Positions 1 to 10,697 of a stretch of DNA of 64,000 nt are shown here, one piece after another. Position numbers and translations under genes: made by a program. Positions within the stretch are counted from its first letter, which is position 1; each line of letters starts with the position of its first letter. The DNA comes from Lunularia cruciata (lineage: Eukaryota > Streptophyta > Marchantiopsida > Lunulariales > Lunulariaceae): positions 18,692,744-18,756,743 of the forward strand of contig OX419759.1 in NCBI GenBank assembly GCA_948567375.1. The letters run 5' to 3'. Below the pieces are notes generated by a model. It was not told the origin of the DNA. It ran no database searches and saw only the letters and a list, made by a program, of their open reading frames with translations.

Positions 1-70
1 TTGAGTTTCTTCTCGGTGAGCATTTCTCTAGTGCACTTATTCTCCTAAATTTGAGTTGATTTATTAGAGG

Positions 71-75
71 CCATA
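71..75 (+). repeat. 5' target-site duplication CCATA
   Basis: CCATA immediately before the 5' LTR is repeated at 6693-6697 immediately after the 3' LTR. Five bases is the usual Ty3/gypsy target duplication. Confidence 0.9.
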
Positions 76-815
76 TGTAATACCAAGGGTTAGCCATATG
101 ATCTAGATGTGAAATTTGGTTTGGTAACATCTAGAAGGATGTTATACATGATGGTCAAAATAGATCAGATAGAAGTATCACCAAAAGAGTACTTCTACTA
201 ATAGGGCAAAAACCGAAATAGACTTGAGAACCTTAGAACCAATAGCTAGACATATGATTTAAAGGTGAGAATTGGTTTGGTAACATCTGGAAGGATGTTA
301 CACATGATGGACTAAACAGATCAGAAAGAGGTATCACCAAAAGCGGACTTCTACTAACAAAGTAGGAACCAAAATATGCCTAAAATCTTTGAAGGCAATT
401 TTGGAGGCCTAAACGGATGAATTAGGCCTCGAAAATGTGCAGATCCCCCCCCCCAATGGATAAAAGGTTGGCCTTCCCTCCCCCCTGCTTTGTCTTGTCA
501 AGAGCTTTCCAATGGTACCTTACTCACGTGATTCTGAGATTCCTACAAGAAGATTCCCTAAAAGATTCCCTTCGATCAAAGCTCGTTTGACCAACCAGAT
601 AGGACCTAGACCAGACAGGTCACCCATCCAAGTAAGTAATCCAAGGGTGGAAATTGCTGACATGTCACCTATCTGTGTCCCTAATCCTATGGTGGAGCTT
701 CCTTGGAGGAGATCTTCTTTGTCTATATAATAAAGAGAAGGTGCTCCCTTGGGGCATCAAATGTTTGAGTGTGCGATCTGTGTTTTCTCTCTTCTCTTGT
801 TCTCGGAGTATTACA
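76..815 (+). repeat. 5' LTR of family-1 chromovirus
   Basis: It starts TG and ends CA, with the longer terminal match TGTAAT/ATTACA. U3 holds an internal direct duplication with a 156-bp period (CATATG at 95 and at 251). A TATATAA box lies at 724-730. A C-run near 446-454 varies in length between copies. Confidence 0.93.
724..730 (+). promoter_or_regulatory. TATA box of family-1 LTR promoter
   Basis: TATATAA lies about 85 bases before the LTR end and is kept in the 3' LTR (6601-6607) and, reversed, in the solo LTR at 25485-25491. It would set the retroelement transcript start roughly 30 bases downstream. Confidence 0.6.
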
Positions 816-816
816 A

Positions 817-828
817 TGGTATCAGAGC
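817..828 (+). other. Primer binding site (initiator tRNA-Met type)
   Basis: TGGTATCAGAGC begins one base after the 5' LTR. This is the standard plant LTR-retrotransposon sequence complementary to the 3' end of initiator tRNA-Met, where minus-strand DNA synthesis is primed. Confidence 0.9.
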
Positions 829-950
829 GAGTGTTCTAGTCCAAGAGAGTGGATCACCCCTCTTGGAATAGCACGAACTACTAAAACTGAGTAATGTGAG
901 GTGGAGAACACAGAGTAATCGTGAGACTTAGGAAGGACGTTAGAGAGCGG

Positions 951-2510
951 ATGGGATGGATGCGCCGGGAGGACAATTTCCCGCACCTAGCTTTCCATTC
1001 TCAAACCCATTCCACATCAAGGTTATGTACATCCAGCGTGAGCAGATGAGGGTATCGCTAGTTTATCACTTTGGTGCGGAATTCATGGACAGAGTGATGA
1101 ACTCACCAAACCCGGTGATTCTACCTGTAGTGATATATGACAGAGAGTGGGATTTGACAATCTACATTCTATTATGATGTAATGGATATGAATGCTCCGA
1201 ATCCTCTCCCTTTCAATACTCAAGTAGAAATCCGTTATGTAGTGAGACCGAAAGTGATGTTTAGAGATTTTGTGGTTAGGAATTTTGGTGAGGAGTATTA
1301 TCAACAAGTGATAGCGTCGGAGGTCCCAATGGTAGTTCCGATAGTTCGTGCGCCTTCCAGAGTGATCATATTGACTCTGTATTGAAGTAGACATTAGCAG
1401 TTGAGTGTTGCAGGAACCATGGATCCGCAATTGCAAGAGTTGGTGCAAGGAATGCAAGGCATGTTGAATGAATTTCGAGAGATTAAGATGACCATGGAGA
1501 CATTACAAAGTCAAGTGCAGATCCTCAAGAACGATCAGGCCATGCAAGAAGAAGAGCCGTCTCAAAACCCAGTACCTGCGACTGAAGTACTTGGAGAGGC
1601 ACCCGTGCCTACGAACCCTATCAACGATGAAGCCACATTGCTACTCCAGATGAAGAAGACCTGCAACATCGAGCCTTACAAAGGGGCAGCGTACGATGGG
1701 AGTAGTGGAAAATTGGATCTCGAGAATGAATCGATATTTTTTATTGTTCTCAACAGAGATCACAGAGCATGCTGCAGGCGTGTTTGCATGTGGGTACTTG
1801 ACCGATAAAGCCCTCACATGGTATGATGCTTGGGAACGATCCATGCTGGCAGAGAGAAGGGAGGTCACATGGACAGCAATGCAAGAAGGACTGCTGAAGA
1901 ATTTCCAATCGGTGGATTCTGTGCAGATGGCTCGAACCCGACTATGGGGATTGAGACAGAAGAATAGTGTACAAGAGTATGTGGAGGTATTTCTGGATCT
2001 ACAAGTCGCAATTACCAACATGAGTCCATGAGAGGCTCTCGACAATTTCAAACGAGGGTTGAAAGAGCGGATTCACCAAGAAGTCATGGTACAAAACCCT
2101 CGCACGGTATTTGAAGCCATTGCTTATGCACAGAGAATAGCAGGAGCATTAGGTGGAGGTGAAGGAGTAGTTCCACCTCAACATTATCGGGCAAAAATGC
2201 CACACATGGGTGGACCAGTACCGATGGAATTGGGCAACCTTCGATTCTGAGATGGAGGAGGACGGCCACTTCAAGGGGAGCGGGGACGGGTAGAAGAACA
2301 AAGAGATGGAGTCCCACGAGGAGAAGGGACTCGAGGAGAACAACGCCGTTGTTACAATTGTGGCCGTATTGGGCACATATCTACCAATTGTCGCACTCGT
2401 TTCCGTAGAGGCTTTCGGCCTTCGTATAGGTGATCTTTGAACAACATGGAGAGGCACATTGAAAAGGAGGAGGTGGAAACCACTTTGGAAAACGAAGATC
2501 ACCAGTAAAT
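951..2510 (+). pseudogene. Broken gag of family-1 chromovirus
   Basis: Capsid-like gag that would package element RNA. From 1401 a frame runs with a heptad-like stretch, then shifts near 1700. From 1696 the retrotransposon-gag core is read (WISRMNRYF, then a conserved ALTWYDAW at about 1812-1835). In that frame TGA codons interrupt at 2029-2031 and 2248-2250; both look like CGA to TGA changes. A CX2CX4HX4C zinc knuckle (CYNCGRIGH then C) is intact at 2350-2391. Upstream short frames at 956-1385 may be the gag N-terminus and are also interrupted. Family identity is secure from the knuckle, the gag core and the position after the primer site; the protein is not makeable from this copy. Confidence 0.85.
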
Positions 2511-2603
2511 GTACCTCGTGGCCTTACTGGCTCAATAAGGAAGCAGAGAAGCGAGGGAAGGAAGAAGAATAATGCACAATGATCCCAAAAGGCAACCTCA
2601 CAA

Positions 2604-4211
2604 TTGATTGTCTTGAATGGAATCCTAGAAGGTAATCAAGTGAGAGTATTAATAGATCCAAGAGCAACAGAGAATTTCTTGTCTCGCTCTATTGTAATAA
2701 GCTTGGGAATGGATCTAGAGAGAGATCGAAGTGAAGAAGTAGAGTTACCAAATGGGCAAACAGAGAGGATTGAATCATTACCTAGACGGGTAACCCTCTC
2801 TGTAGGAGAATATTAGGAAGCAATTGAGTGGCGAGTGATACAGTTAGCCCGTTATGATGCAATTTTAGGCATGCCATGGATGGAGCAGTACAACCCAATG
2901 GTGGATTGGAGGAAGAAAGTAGTGAGAACCCACCAATGGTCAATCATTGGGATTAAAGAAAAATCACACAGGCAGAAACTGCCTCTATATGTCGTAGGGA
3001 CCACAATTGTCTGTAAGACCGATAGATGTTTTAAAGGTCTAATAAGAGAAGTCTAGAGTGCACAACTCGCTGGACAAATTCCTGAGAAATTGAAGGATGT
3101 GGTGGATGAGTTTCAAGATGTCTTTCCCGATGATCTACCCTCAGGATTACCACCTAAAAGGCGAGTAGATCACAAAATAGAGACACTCCCGGGGAAGACA
3201 CCTCCTTGTAAGGCCCCATATCGCCTATCACCTCATGAGTTGGAGGAGTGTAAGACTCAAATTGAGGAGATGCTATAGAAAGGGTTCATCCAACCTAGCG
3301 TATCACCATATGGGGCCCCTGTCTTGTTTGTGAAGAAGAAGGATGGTACAATGCGTATGTGCATTGACTATCGGGGTCTGAATCAGCAAACAATGAAGAA
3401 CAAATACCCCTTACCTCGCATGGATGACCTGTTTGATCAACTCCATGGAGCGAGATACTTCACCAAACTGGACTTGCGGAGCGGTTACAATCAAATCCGA
3501 ATTGCAGAGGAGGATGTGTACAAAACTGCCTTTTGAACCAAGTATGGCCACTTTGAGTATCTTGTGATGCCTTTTGGCCTCACCAATGCGCCTGCCACTT
3601 TCATGAGCCTAATGAATGACATATTTCATCCATACTTGGATAAGTTTGTTATCGTTTTCTTGGATTATATCTTAGTATATAGTAGCACGATGACAGAACA
3701 CAAACAACATCTACGAGAGGTCCTCCAGATTCTAAGACAGAATCAGTTGTACGCCAAAATCTCAAAGTGTGAGTTTGGCAAGTTTGAAGTAGACTACTTA
3801 GGGCATAGAGTAAGTGCAGAGGGCATTCAAGTATTGATAGATAAAATAGAGGTCATTCAAAAATGGAGTGCTCCAGAAGATCAGACTCAACTTAAGAGCT
3901 TCTTGGGGTTGATGGGATTCTATCGTAGATTTGTCAAGGACTTCTCCAAGGTTGCACAGCCTTTAACGGCACTACTTGGCAAGGAGAAGAAATGGACATG
4001 GGGAACTGCACAAGAGTTGGCCTTTCAAGAATTGAAGGCCACCTTGCTACATGCACCAATCTTGAAGTGGTATGACCCAAAACGTCCAATCAAGTTGGCT
4101 ACATATGCATCAGGCGTAGCAATAGGAGCAGTCCTACAACAAGAGTGGCATGACGGATGGCATCCAATTGCATATTTCTTTCGAAAGTTGTTACCGGCAA
4201 AGCACAACTAA
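2604..4211 (+). pseudogene. Broken pol, protease and reverse-transcriptase part (family 1)
   Basis: The aspartic protease starts near 2604, but its active-site motif reads DPRAT (Asp at 2655) where the family has D-S/T-G-A, so the Gly is lost. The reverse transcriptase lies at about 3090-3760 ([11 protein letters not shown], then the KLDLRSGY motif, then [12 protein letters not shown]). Frames are cut by in-frame stops near 3277 and 3534; the second is TGA in place of an expected Arg codon, consistent with CpG decay. The catalytic box reads [10 protein letters not shown]: the second Asp codon (3666-3668) is TAT, a Tyr, which should abolish polymerisation. The thumb/connection follows to 4211 ([19 protein letters not shown]). 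Confidence 0.9.
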
Positions 4212-4232
4212 CACACCACAGAACGAGAAGAG

Positions 4233-5810
4233 TTGGCCATCGTTCTAGCAACCAAGCATTGGAAGCACTACCTGGGCGAGAAGGCATTTGTAGTAGAGAC
4301 AAACCACAAACCTCTAGTCTACCTTGAGACGCAGAAGGATCTATCTCGTCACCAAATTCGGTGGGCAGAGTGGCAACAACGCTTCAACATGACAATCACC
4401 TACGTGGAAGGTAAGAAGCAACTTGCAGATGCATTCACCCGCATGCCAATGGCCAACAACTTGGTGGCAGAGGTTAAGATTAACCCTAAATTCTGGCAAG
4501 AGATTCTAGCTGCTACAAAAACTGATCCACAGATTGTAGAAGCACAATCGTCCAAAGGTGTCACCAGCACCCAAGGACTCACCTTTCGGGAGGGCCGATT
4601 GTGGATCCCAAATGTCCCAAAATTACGCTTCACCATTCTAGCGGAATGTCATGATTTGGCCATTGCAGCTCATGTCGGAGTGGACAAGACCTTGGAGGCA
4701 GTCAAGCGCCATTACTATTGGCCCAAGATGAGCAACAAGGTGATGGAATATGTGCGTAGCTGCTTACTTTGTCAACAAAACAAAGCTTCTAATCAAGCTC
4801 CTGCAGGGCTCCTTCAACCTCTCCCCACTCCTACCCAACGTTGGGAACAAGTGAGTATGGATCTCGTTTGTGAATTACCCAAGACCACTTCAAGGTTTGA
4901 CTCCATTGTGGTCTTTGTGGACCGGCTCAGCAAAATGATTTATGTACGCCCTACCACCAAGGAGGTGACCGCTCCACAACTTGCTCAACTATACTTAGAT
5001 GCAGTCTTTGCTCACCATGGCTTCTCTAGAGTACTCATCACCGATAGAGGCACCCAATTCACCAGTTTGTTTTGGCAAACACTCTTTGGTTTCTTCAAAA
5101 CCAAGTTGGCCATGTCTACAGCTTACCACCCACAAATAGATGGCCAAACAGAGCGGGCCAATCACACGATTGAAGACATGTTACGCGGCTTCACCTTGGA
5201 AGAGCAAGAGAGGTGGGATACCTTACTACCGTTGGTGGAATTCGCTTACAACAATTCAGTGAATGCCTCCACCCAAGTCACTCCGTTCTTCCTCCTGTAT
5301 GGTGAGCATCCCTTCACACCTTCTAGCTTGATGAAGATCCGTCCAGTGACTACCAAGGTTGATGCAGTCAACACATTTGTTTCTAGAATCCAACAAGGTG
5401 TGGAGAGCGCCAAGCACAGGTTACAGATTGTGCAAAATCGACAAAAGCAGTATGCTGATGCACACCGTAGGCACATGGAGTTCAATGTTGGGGAGCAAGT
5501 GTGGCTATCGACAACCAACCTCACATTAGTTGGATCTCGTAAGCTCAGACCTCGTTTTATTGGGCCTTTCCCGATTCTTCGTCGCATCGGCGCTGTGGCC
5601 TATCACCTTGAGCTACCACCACACATGAAGATCCATCCAGTGTTCCATGTCTCCTTATTATGCAGATATGCTCTCCGATCAGGCCAAGGTCCTTCCACAC
5701 AGGACATTCGACCTTGTCGACAATCATTGATGGCACAGAGGAATATGAAATGGAGCGGATTCTCCAAAAGCGCATACGTGGTACTCGCCATCCGCAGGTG
5801 GAATATCTAG
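4233..5810 (+). pseudogene. Pol C-terminal part: RNase H and integrase (family 1), open frame
   Basis: A 525-codon open stretch continues pol after a stop at 4209-4211. RNase H comes first (residues 1-70, with TNHKPLVYLETQ where TDHKPL is usual, an Asp-to-Asn change). The integrase zinc domain has H140, H147, C177 and C180. The catalytic core shows D210, D271 and E307; the last two are 35 residues apart, the canonical D35E spacing, in DRGTQFTS and GQTERAN. So integrase is the best-preserved part. The last ~50 residues are out of frame: homology moves to another frame at about 5660, which carries the chromodomain. It would insert element cDNA if intact and expressed as part of a polyprotein. 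Confidence 0.9.
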
Positions 5811-5932
5811 AACAATGGAAAGGTTACCCTCTCTATGAAGCAACCTGGGAACCCGCTGCCAATTTGGCACATGCACCGGTGTTGGTGCAAGCATTTGAGC
5901 AACAATTGCACAACGAGGACGTTGCGTCTTAA
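5660..5932 (+). pseudogene. Integrase C-terminal chromodomain (frame-shifted from pol)
   Basis: The frame carries YEMERIL, then VEYLEQWKGYP, then EATWEP at about 5740-5850, the aromatic-rich signature of a chromodomain. In chromoviruses this domain directs integration to particular chromatin. It lies one frame away from the integrase frame, so a single-base indel near 5660-5690 has uncoupled it. It ends at TAA 5930-5932, directly before the polypurine tract. Confidence 0.88.
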
Positions 5933-5943
5933 AAGGAGGGAGG
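5931..5943 (+). other. Polypurine tract
   Basis: Thirteen purines (AAAAGGAGGGAGG) end two bases before the 3' LTR, the expected plus-strand primer position. Confidence 0.8.
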
Positions 5944-5945
5944 TC

Positions 5946-6692
5946 TGTAATACCAAGGGTTAGCCATATGATCTAGATGTGAAATTTGGTTTGGTAACAT
6001 CTAGAAGGATGTTGTACATGATGGTCAAAATAGATCAGATAGAAGTATCACCAAAAGAGTACTTCTACTAATAGGGCAAAAACCGAAATAGACTTGAGAA
6101 CCTTAGAACCAATAGCTAGACATATGATTTAAAGGTGAGAATTGGTTTGGTAACATCTGGAAGGATGTTACACATGATGGACTAAACAGATCAGAAAGAG
6201 GTATCACCAAAAGGGGACTTCTACTAATAGAGTAGGAACCGAAATATACCTAAAATCTTTGAAGGCAATTTTGGAGGCCTAAACGGATGAATTAAGCCTC
6301 AAAAATGTGCAGATTCCCCCCCCCCCCACCCCATGGATAACAGGTTGGCCTTCCCTCCTCCCTGCTTTGTCTCGTCAAGAGCTTTCCAACGGTACCTTAC
6401 TCACGTGATTCTGAGATTCCTACAAGAAGATTCCCTAAAAGATTCCCTCCGATCAAAGCTCGTTTGACTAACCAGATAGGACCTAGACCAGACAGGTCAC
6501 CCATCCAAGTAAGTAATCCAAGGGTGGAAATTGCTGACATGTCACCTATCTGTGTCCCTAATCCTATGGTGGAGCTTCCTTGGAGGAGATCTTCTTTGTC
6601 TATATAATAAAGAGAAGGTGCTCCCTTGGGGCATCGAATGTTTGAGTGTGCGATCTGTGTTTTCTCTCTTCTCTTGTCCTCTGAGTATTACA
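5946..6692 (+). repeat. 3' LTR of family-1 chromovirus
   Basis: It is near-identical to 76-815, with a longer C-run near 6316-6332 and scattered transitions. It ends at 6692 and is followed by the CCATA target duplication. Confidence 0.93.
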
Positions 6693-6697
6693 CCATA

Positions 6698-9600
6698 CAA
6701 CATGCACACTTTTTGTATCATTTTTCATAGATTCTAGAAATCCATTCCCCAACTTCACAAGATAATTAGCTATATAGCTGACTGTTATGCTTTTATGAAC
6801 CAGTTTCTTACAAGTGCTCCCATGAATTTGATTGTAACTATCAAGAGAATCCAAAATTTGACCATAATAATGAGAAACCATTCTAAACTTATCCTTTTCT
6901 ACTGCTTTTGGTTTACGCTGATAAAGACAACCTGCAAGGTTCCGACGACACCATGTTCAACTTTTACAATGGGGATTTTACAATCAACACATGTAGAATG
7001 CAATAGGAAGCAAGGAGACTTTCAACATTGGTGTCAAGGACTAATAGGACTTTGTCGAGAAAAGGGGCATGTCTTCCATATTTGCTATGACACTGAGAAT
7101 TGCAAAGCAAACACACTTAGATTTTCTCCTGCTCCTTGAAATGCCGGTGCATCGATATATCACTACACGTATTGACGCCCAAAAACTTCCAAGATTGAAA
7201 TGTTGACCACTGCAACTCCGTTCTTTTAACTCTATTCTTCTAACTAGTAACTACCACATCATTAACCATACGAGGAATCCCTACATTAGCTATGGCATTA
7301 GTGGTGGGGGCCGAGGTTCAATTCAAATTCTCAAAGGACAAAGTCCAATTCAAATTCTTGAAGTGACGAAACGAGTTCTCCTTTTACCACTTAGCATTCA
7401 CTTTAGAGTCCTTTGATCACGTTCCTTGGTAATTAGTTCATGTCAAAGGTTAGCCATGATTTAGGCCCATAAGATATGTCACGTGCAACAAAGCAGAAAC
7501 GGCGCGTAAAGTGGTTGATACCTTTAAAATATTTGACGGGCGTTTCCTTTCTCGAGACACTTTTGTTTACACGTAGAGCTCGATGAATTTACGGATAGAG
7601 GAGGTCTACCTGTATTTGACATTCTGTCATTATTTGACAGAAAATGAAAAAGTAACATAAAATTGAATGGGGCTATGGATATTGCCCTTATAATCCATGG
7701 TACCAACCCCACTACGCCTTTAATGGGAGTTTTCGGCCTTCCAAGGCATGCAAAAAACTCTGTAAATATTTTTAATAGGATTTTTATGGGTACCCTCTAA
7801 AACCCATTTTTGAAACGTCCCAATCAAGTGTACTTCACATTAAACCAGCAAAACTGCTCCACATGACTAGTTCAACTTTCGCCGCCAGTTGTACTTTCTT
7901 TCCTTCTTGCGATTACCTTCGGAGGGCCGTGTTAAACGCAATTCCTTTCGAGGAGATATTGAACTTCAGAAGGTTTTCCAACTTTGCCTTCCAAGGACAA
8001 CAAAATCTTTGGAAGGAATACAAAGTTTCCTTCAAAGGAAATTTCAGTTTCCCTTCAGAAGAATCACAAAAAGTCTTTCGCAAGGAATTGCACTTCTACC
8101 TTCCAAAGGAGTTCAAAGCAGTGTTCTGCCTTCCAAAGACTAATAAAAGAATAACAAAAAAGAACAAAAGTTCAAAATTGTCAATACCAGCAAGAGTGGT
8201 GATACAAATAGCACAGGAAGTACTTTTGTGAAGTAACTTTATGAATGATGGTAGTGAGCGCGAGAGCCATTCCTTATGTAAGGAACCAACAAGCAAACTC
8301 AACGGGAGTTAGCCATGGAGCACGGAGAAAATAATAAAACTTGAACCGTACATACAACGTGGATCGTCCGTAATGAAAAATGAAGCTTGCTTTCTAAAGT
8401 GAAAGGTAGCCCTAGAAAGCTGTAGTACAGCACTCTACCTTTCATGTCCCTGTTTCGTGAGCGCTTTCTATTACGATTTACCTTTCGAAGAAGTTTCATG
8501 ACCCCCGACGAGTTATCAAGGATCCAGCTGTAATCCACCGAGATGTTAACTGATTTGAAGAGCTGAACCCGAATGTCGTTGACAGTAGGCACCATCGCCT
8601 TGAAGCACAGCCATTGCGAGGTCTGCTTCAGTGAGGTGTCATGCGCATCAGCTATAAACCTGGAAGCTACCAGTGATTCATGGAACTTCCACGCTGTGCA
8701 TAAGAACTGGAGCTTGTCAGTATCCTTAAGAGGTTTTGAAGGCAGAAGTATTGAAGAGCTGTTTAATGGTTATGGAGGATATGATCCAAAGACGGTAATA
8801 CAGGGTGATAAGTAACTCAGGGTTGAGTTCTGCAAAGATTGCATGTGATAGTACGTTATACCCTTTACATACAGACACAAAATCGTTGGGACACTTATCC
8901 ATGCAAGTAAGAACGCAGTCGTGCATTCAACGATGCGGGAATAGATCTCTCTTGAAAAGCTGGAGAGTGTCTGCCATGACTGCGGCTGTATCCTGGAAGG
9001 AAGTTTGGGGGTCCTCCTAACGATATCTAGTAGTCCTGTGAATTTCCAGAGATCCATCGCGGACTATTTATCCTGTTGTCCTCCTGAATGATTTGGACGT
9101 ATTTGGTCTACCTACGTAGAGTGACTTAACATCTTTTACCAACTCAGGTGGTGGAAAACATTTTGGAGAAAGGATGTGCATAGAACGTCACTAACAAAAA
9201 CTTGGCAACCTATTTTACCAGTTTTAGTGCTCAGCCATCCTGGACAGAAGGGATTATTCTATGTGAAGTAATTAAAAATTTGAAGCTGAGATCGAGTCCC
9301 TCGAGAGTGGGCAAAACAAGTTTTGTAAAAGAGCGTTTCATTCAACTTCAACCCCAATAAACAATTTGCCAGTGAATCAAGACTGGAGCCTCTTTGAGGA
9401 AGGAAGTAAGATATACACAGCCTCTCTCTTAGCCTGGAAACAGGACAGTGACCGCCCCTAAGAATAGCACGCAGAAGAACAATCTCCATCGTTAGCAGCA
9501 CCTGACTTGAGAGGTGTTCACTCTTCGTTTCTCCTGAACCAGGACGCTAGCGCAGAACCAAGATGAAGAATTGCAGCTCAAGTTTCCTCGGTGCAAATGT

Positions 9601-10697
9601 GCACTTCTCGCTTCTGACGTTATTTACTCAGGAGGACCAGGGTGCCGGTCCTCATGTCAGAAATGATTAACAGGTAGACATCCCGATCTCTCACAAGTTA
9701 AACGTAGTTATCGATACCTACACCATCTTCTGTTTTCACATGACTACTCATAGGTGGCTAGCTGGAAGCGCAAAAGAAGTTGGATAACGTACTTAATATA
9801 ACTTCGTCCTAGATCCCAAATGGTCGATAGCAGAGTGTAAACTCCAAAGGAAGCAGAAGGAAGCTCTACGAGGGAAAATTGGTAGGAGTCCGTCAAGTAA
9901 ACCTTTTCCGAATATGAAATCGTAACTTGAGAAATGGGCTTGTTCATGGTCTTCTCAAAAGAACACCCCTTCGATTTCATCAGATGAGGGTTTGAAGGGC
10001 TCCGATAAGCAGTTCTGTCCTGCAAGTAAGCTCCAGGTATATCCAGTCGAAGGAAGTCTTCCCAATGACCACTCTGACACTTTACAGCAGAATAAAGCAA
10101 GCTGAGTGAGGTAATACCATCTGCAATTGTCCAAGCGTCATAGCTGTCAGCCTTCCAGGGAGTATGGTGCACGAGTAGCAACGCTTTACCCCATCTTCGC
10201 TCGCTTCAGATCGATATGAGGTGAGATTTGTTAGAAAGGAAATATAGGAAAACCACAAGAGCCACTTTTGAAGTGCAACAGCGTTTTGAGTGACTGTGAA
10301 GTGCCAAGGCGTCGGTGCAGGTGGCAAACAACGACCTGGATATTTACTAACATATAGCTATCCGAACATCCCGGCTGAAAAGTTACCCCGTTTATCTGCT
10401 ACCCCCGGTCATACAATCTCAATATCAGTCTCAACCGGATGCACTTGCTCTTAAATTTTCATTGAATGAACATAAAGAATGACCGACAACAAAACAGTAA
10501 TCGCGAGGTCTGAAAATCGAGACGATCATCATATGGGGGGTGTCAGGTACAGGTTGTCACAATCACCTTAATCTTAAGGTCTGCGGACTAGCTGCTGTCG
10601 TTGCGGTTATTACATCCGTAAGCTCATGTGTAGAGACCGCAACCAAGGTCCCGTTGACAACCTCGCATAGTAGAAATGATATCGTCCCACAACTGTC
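6698..10697. other. Intergenic stretch without recognisable genes
   Basis: About 4 kb. From roughly 7500 the base composition is more even than the surrounding AT-rich DNA and resembles the neighbouring gene. The longest frames are short (122 codons at 7863-8231 +, 145 codons at 9744-10181 -, 98 codons at 8299-8595 -) and none shows a domain I recognise. 7985-8135 is rich in CCTTCCAA/TTGGAAGG words that can fold back. The part next to 10697 may be 3' untranslated region of the - strand gene. Confidence 0.5.

Larger units (their letters stand above)
76..6692 (+). mobile_element. Ty3/gypsy chromovirus (family 1), full-length but with broken coding frames
   Basis: Seen directly: a 740-bp LTR at 76-815 is repeated at 5946-6692. 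Both begin TGTAATACC and end ATTACA. The 5-bp direct repeat CCATA lies just outside (71-75 and 6693-6697), so the element is one complete insertion of about 6.6 kb. A tRNA-Met primer site follows the 5' LTR and a purine tract precedes the 3' LTR. Domain order is gag, zinc knuckle, protease, reverse transcriptase, RNase H, integrase, chromodomain, which defines a Ty3/gypsy chromovirus. The LTRs differ at roughly 18 positions by my reading (about 2.4%), mostly transitions, so the insertion is fairly young. Even so, gag and pol hold several stops, at least two frame changes and a lost catalytic Asp, so this copy cannot make a working polyprotein. Three other LTRs of this family lie in the window. 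Confidence 0.95.

Noticed and set aside
1083-2502. Long - strand frames over the family-1 gag
   Set aside because: They are antisense to the gag core and zinc knuckle and carry no motif of their own.
9744-10181. 145-codon - strand frame as a gene
   Set aside because: No domain recognised, no supporting splice structure or neighbouring conserved frame; kept only as a note in the intergenic entry.
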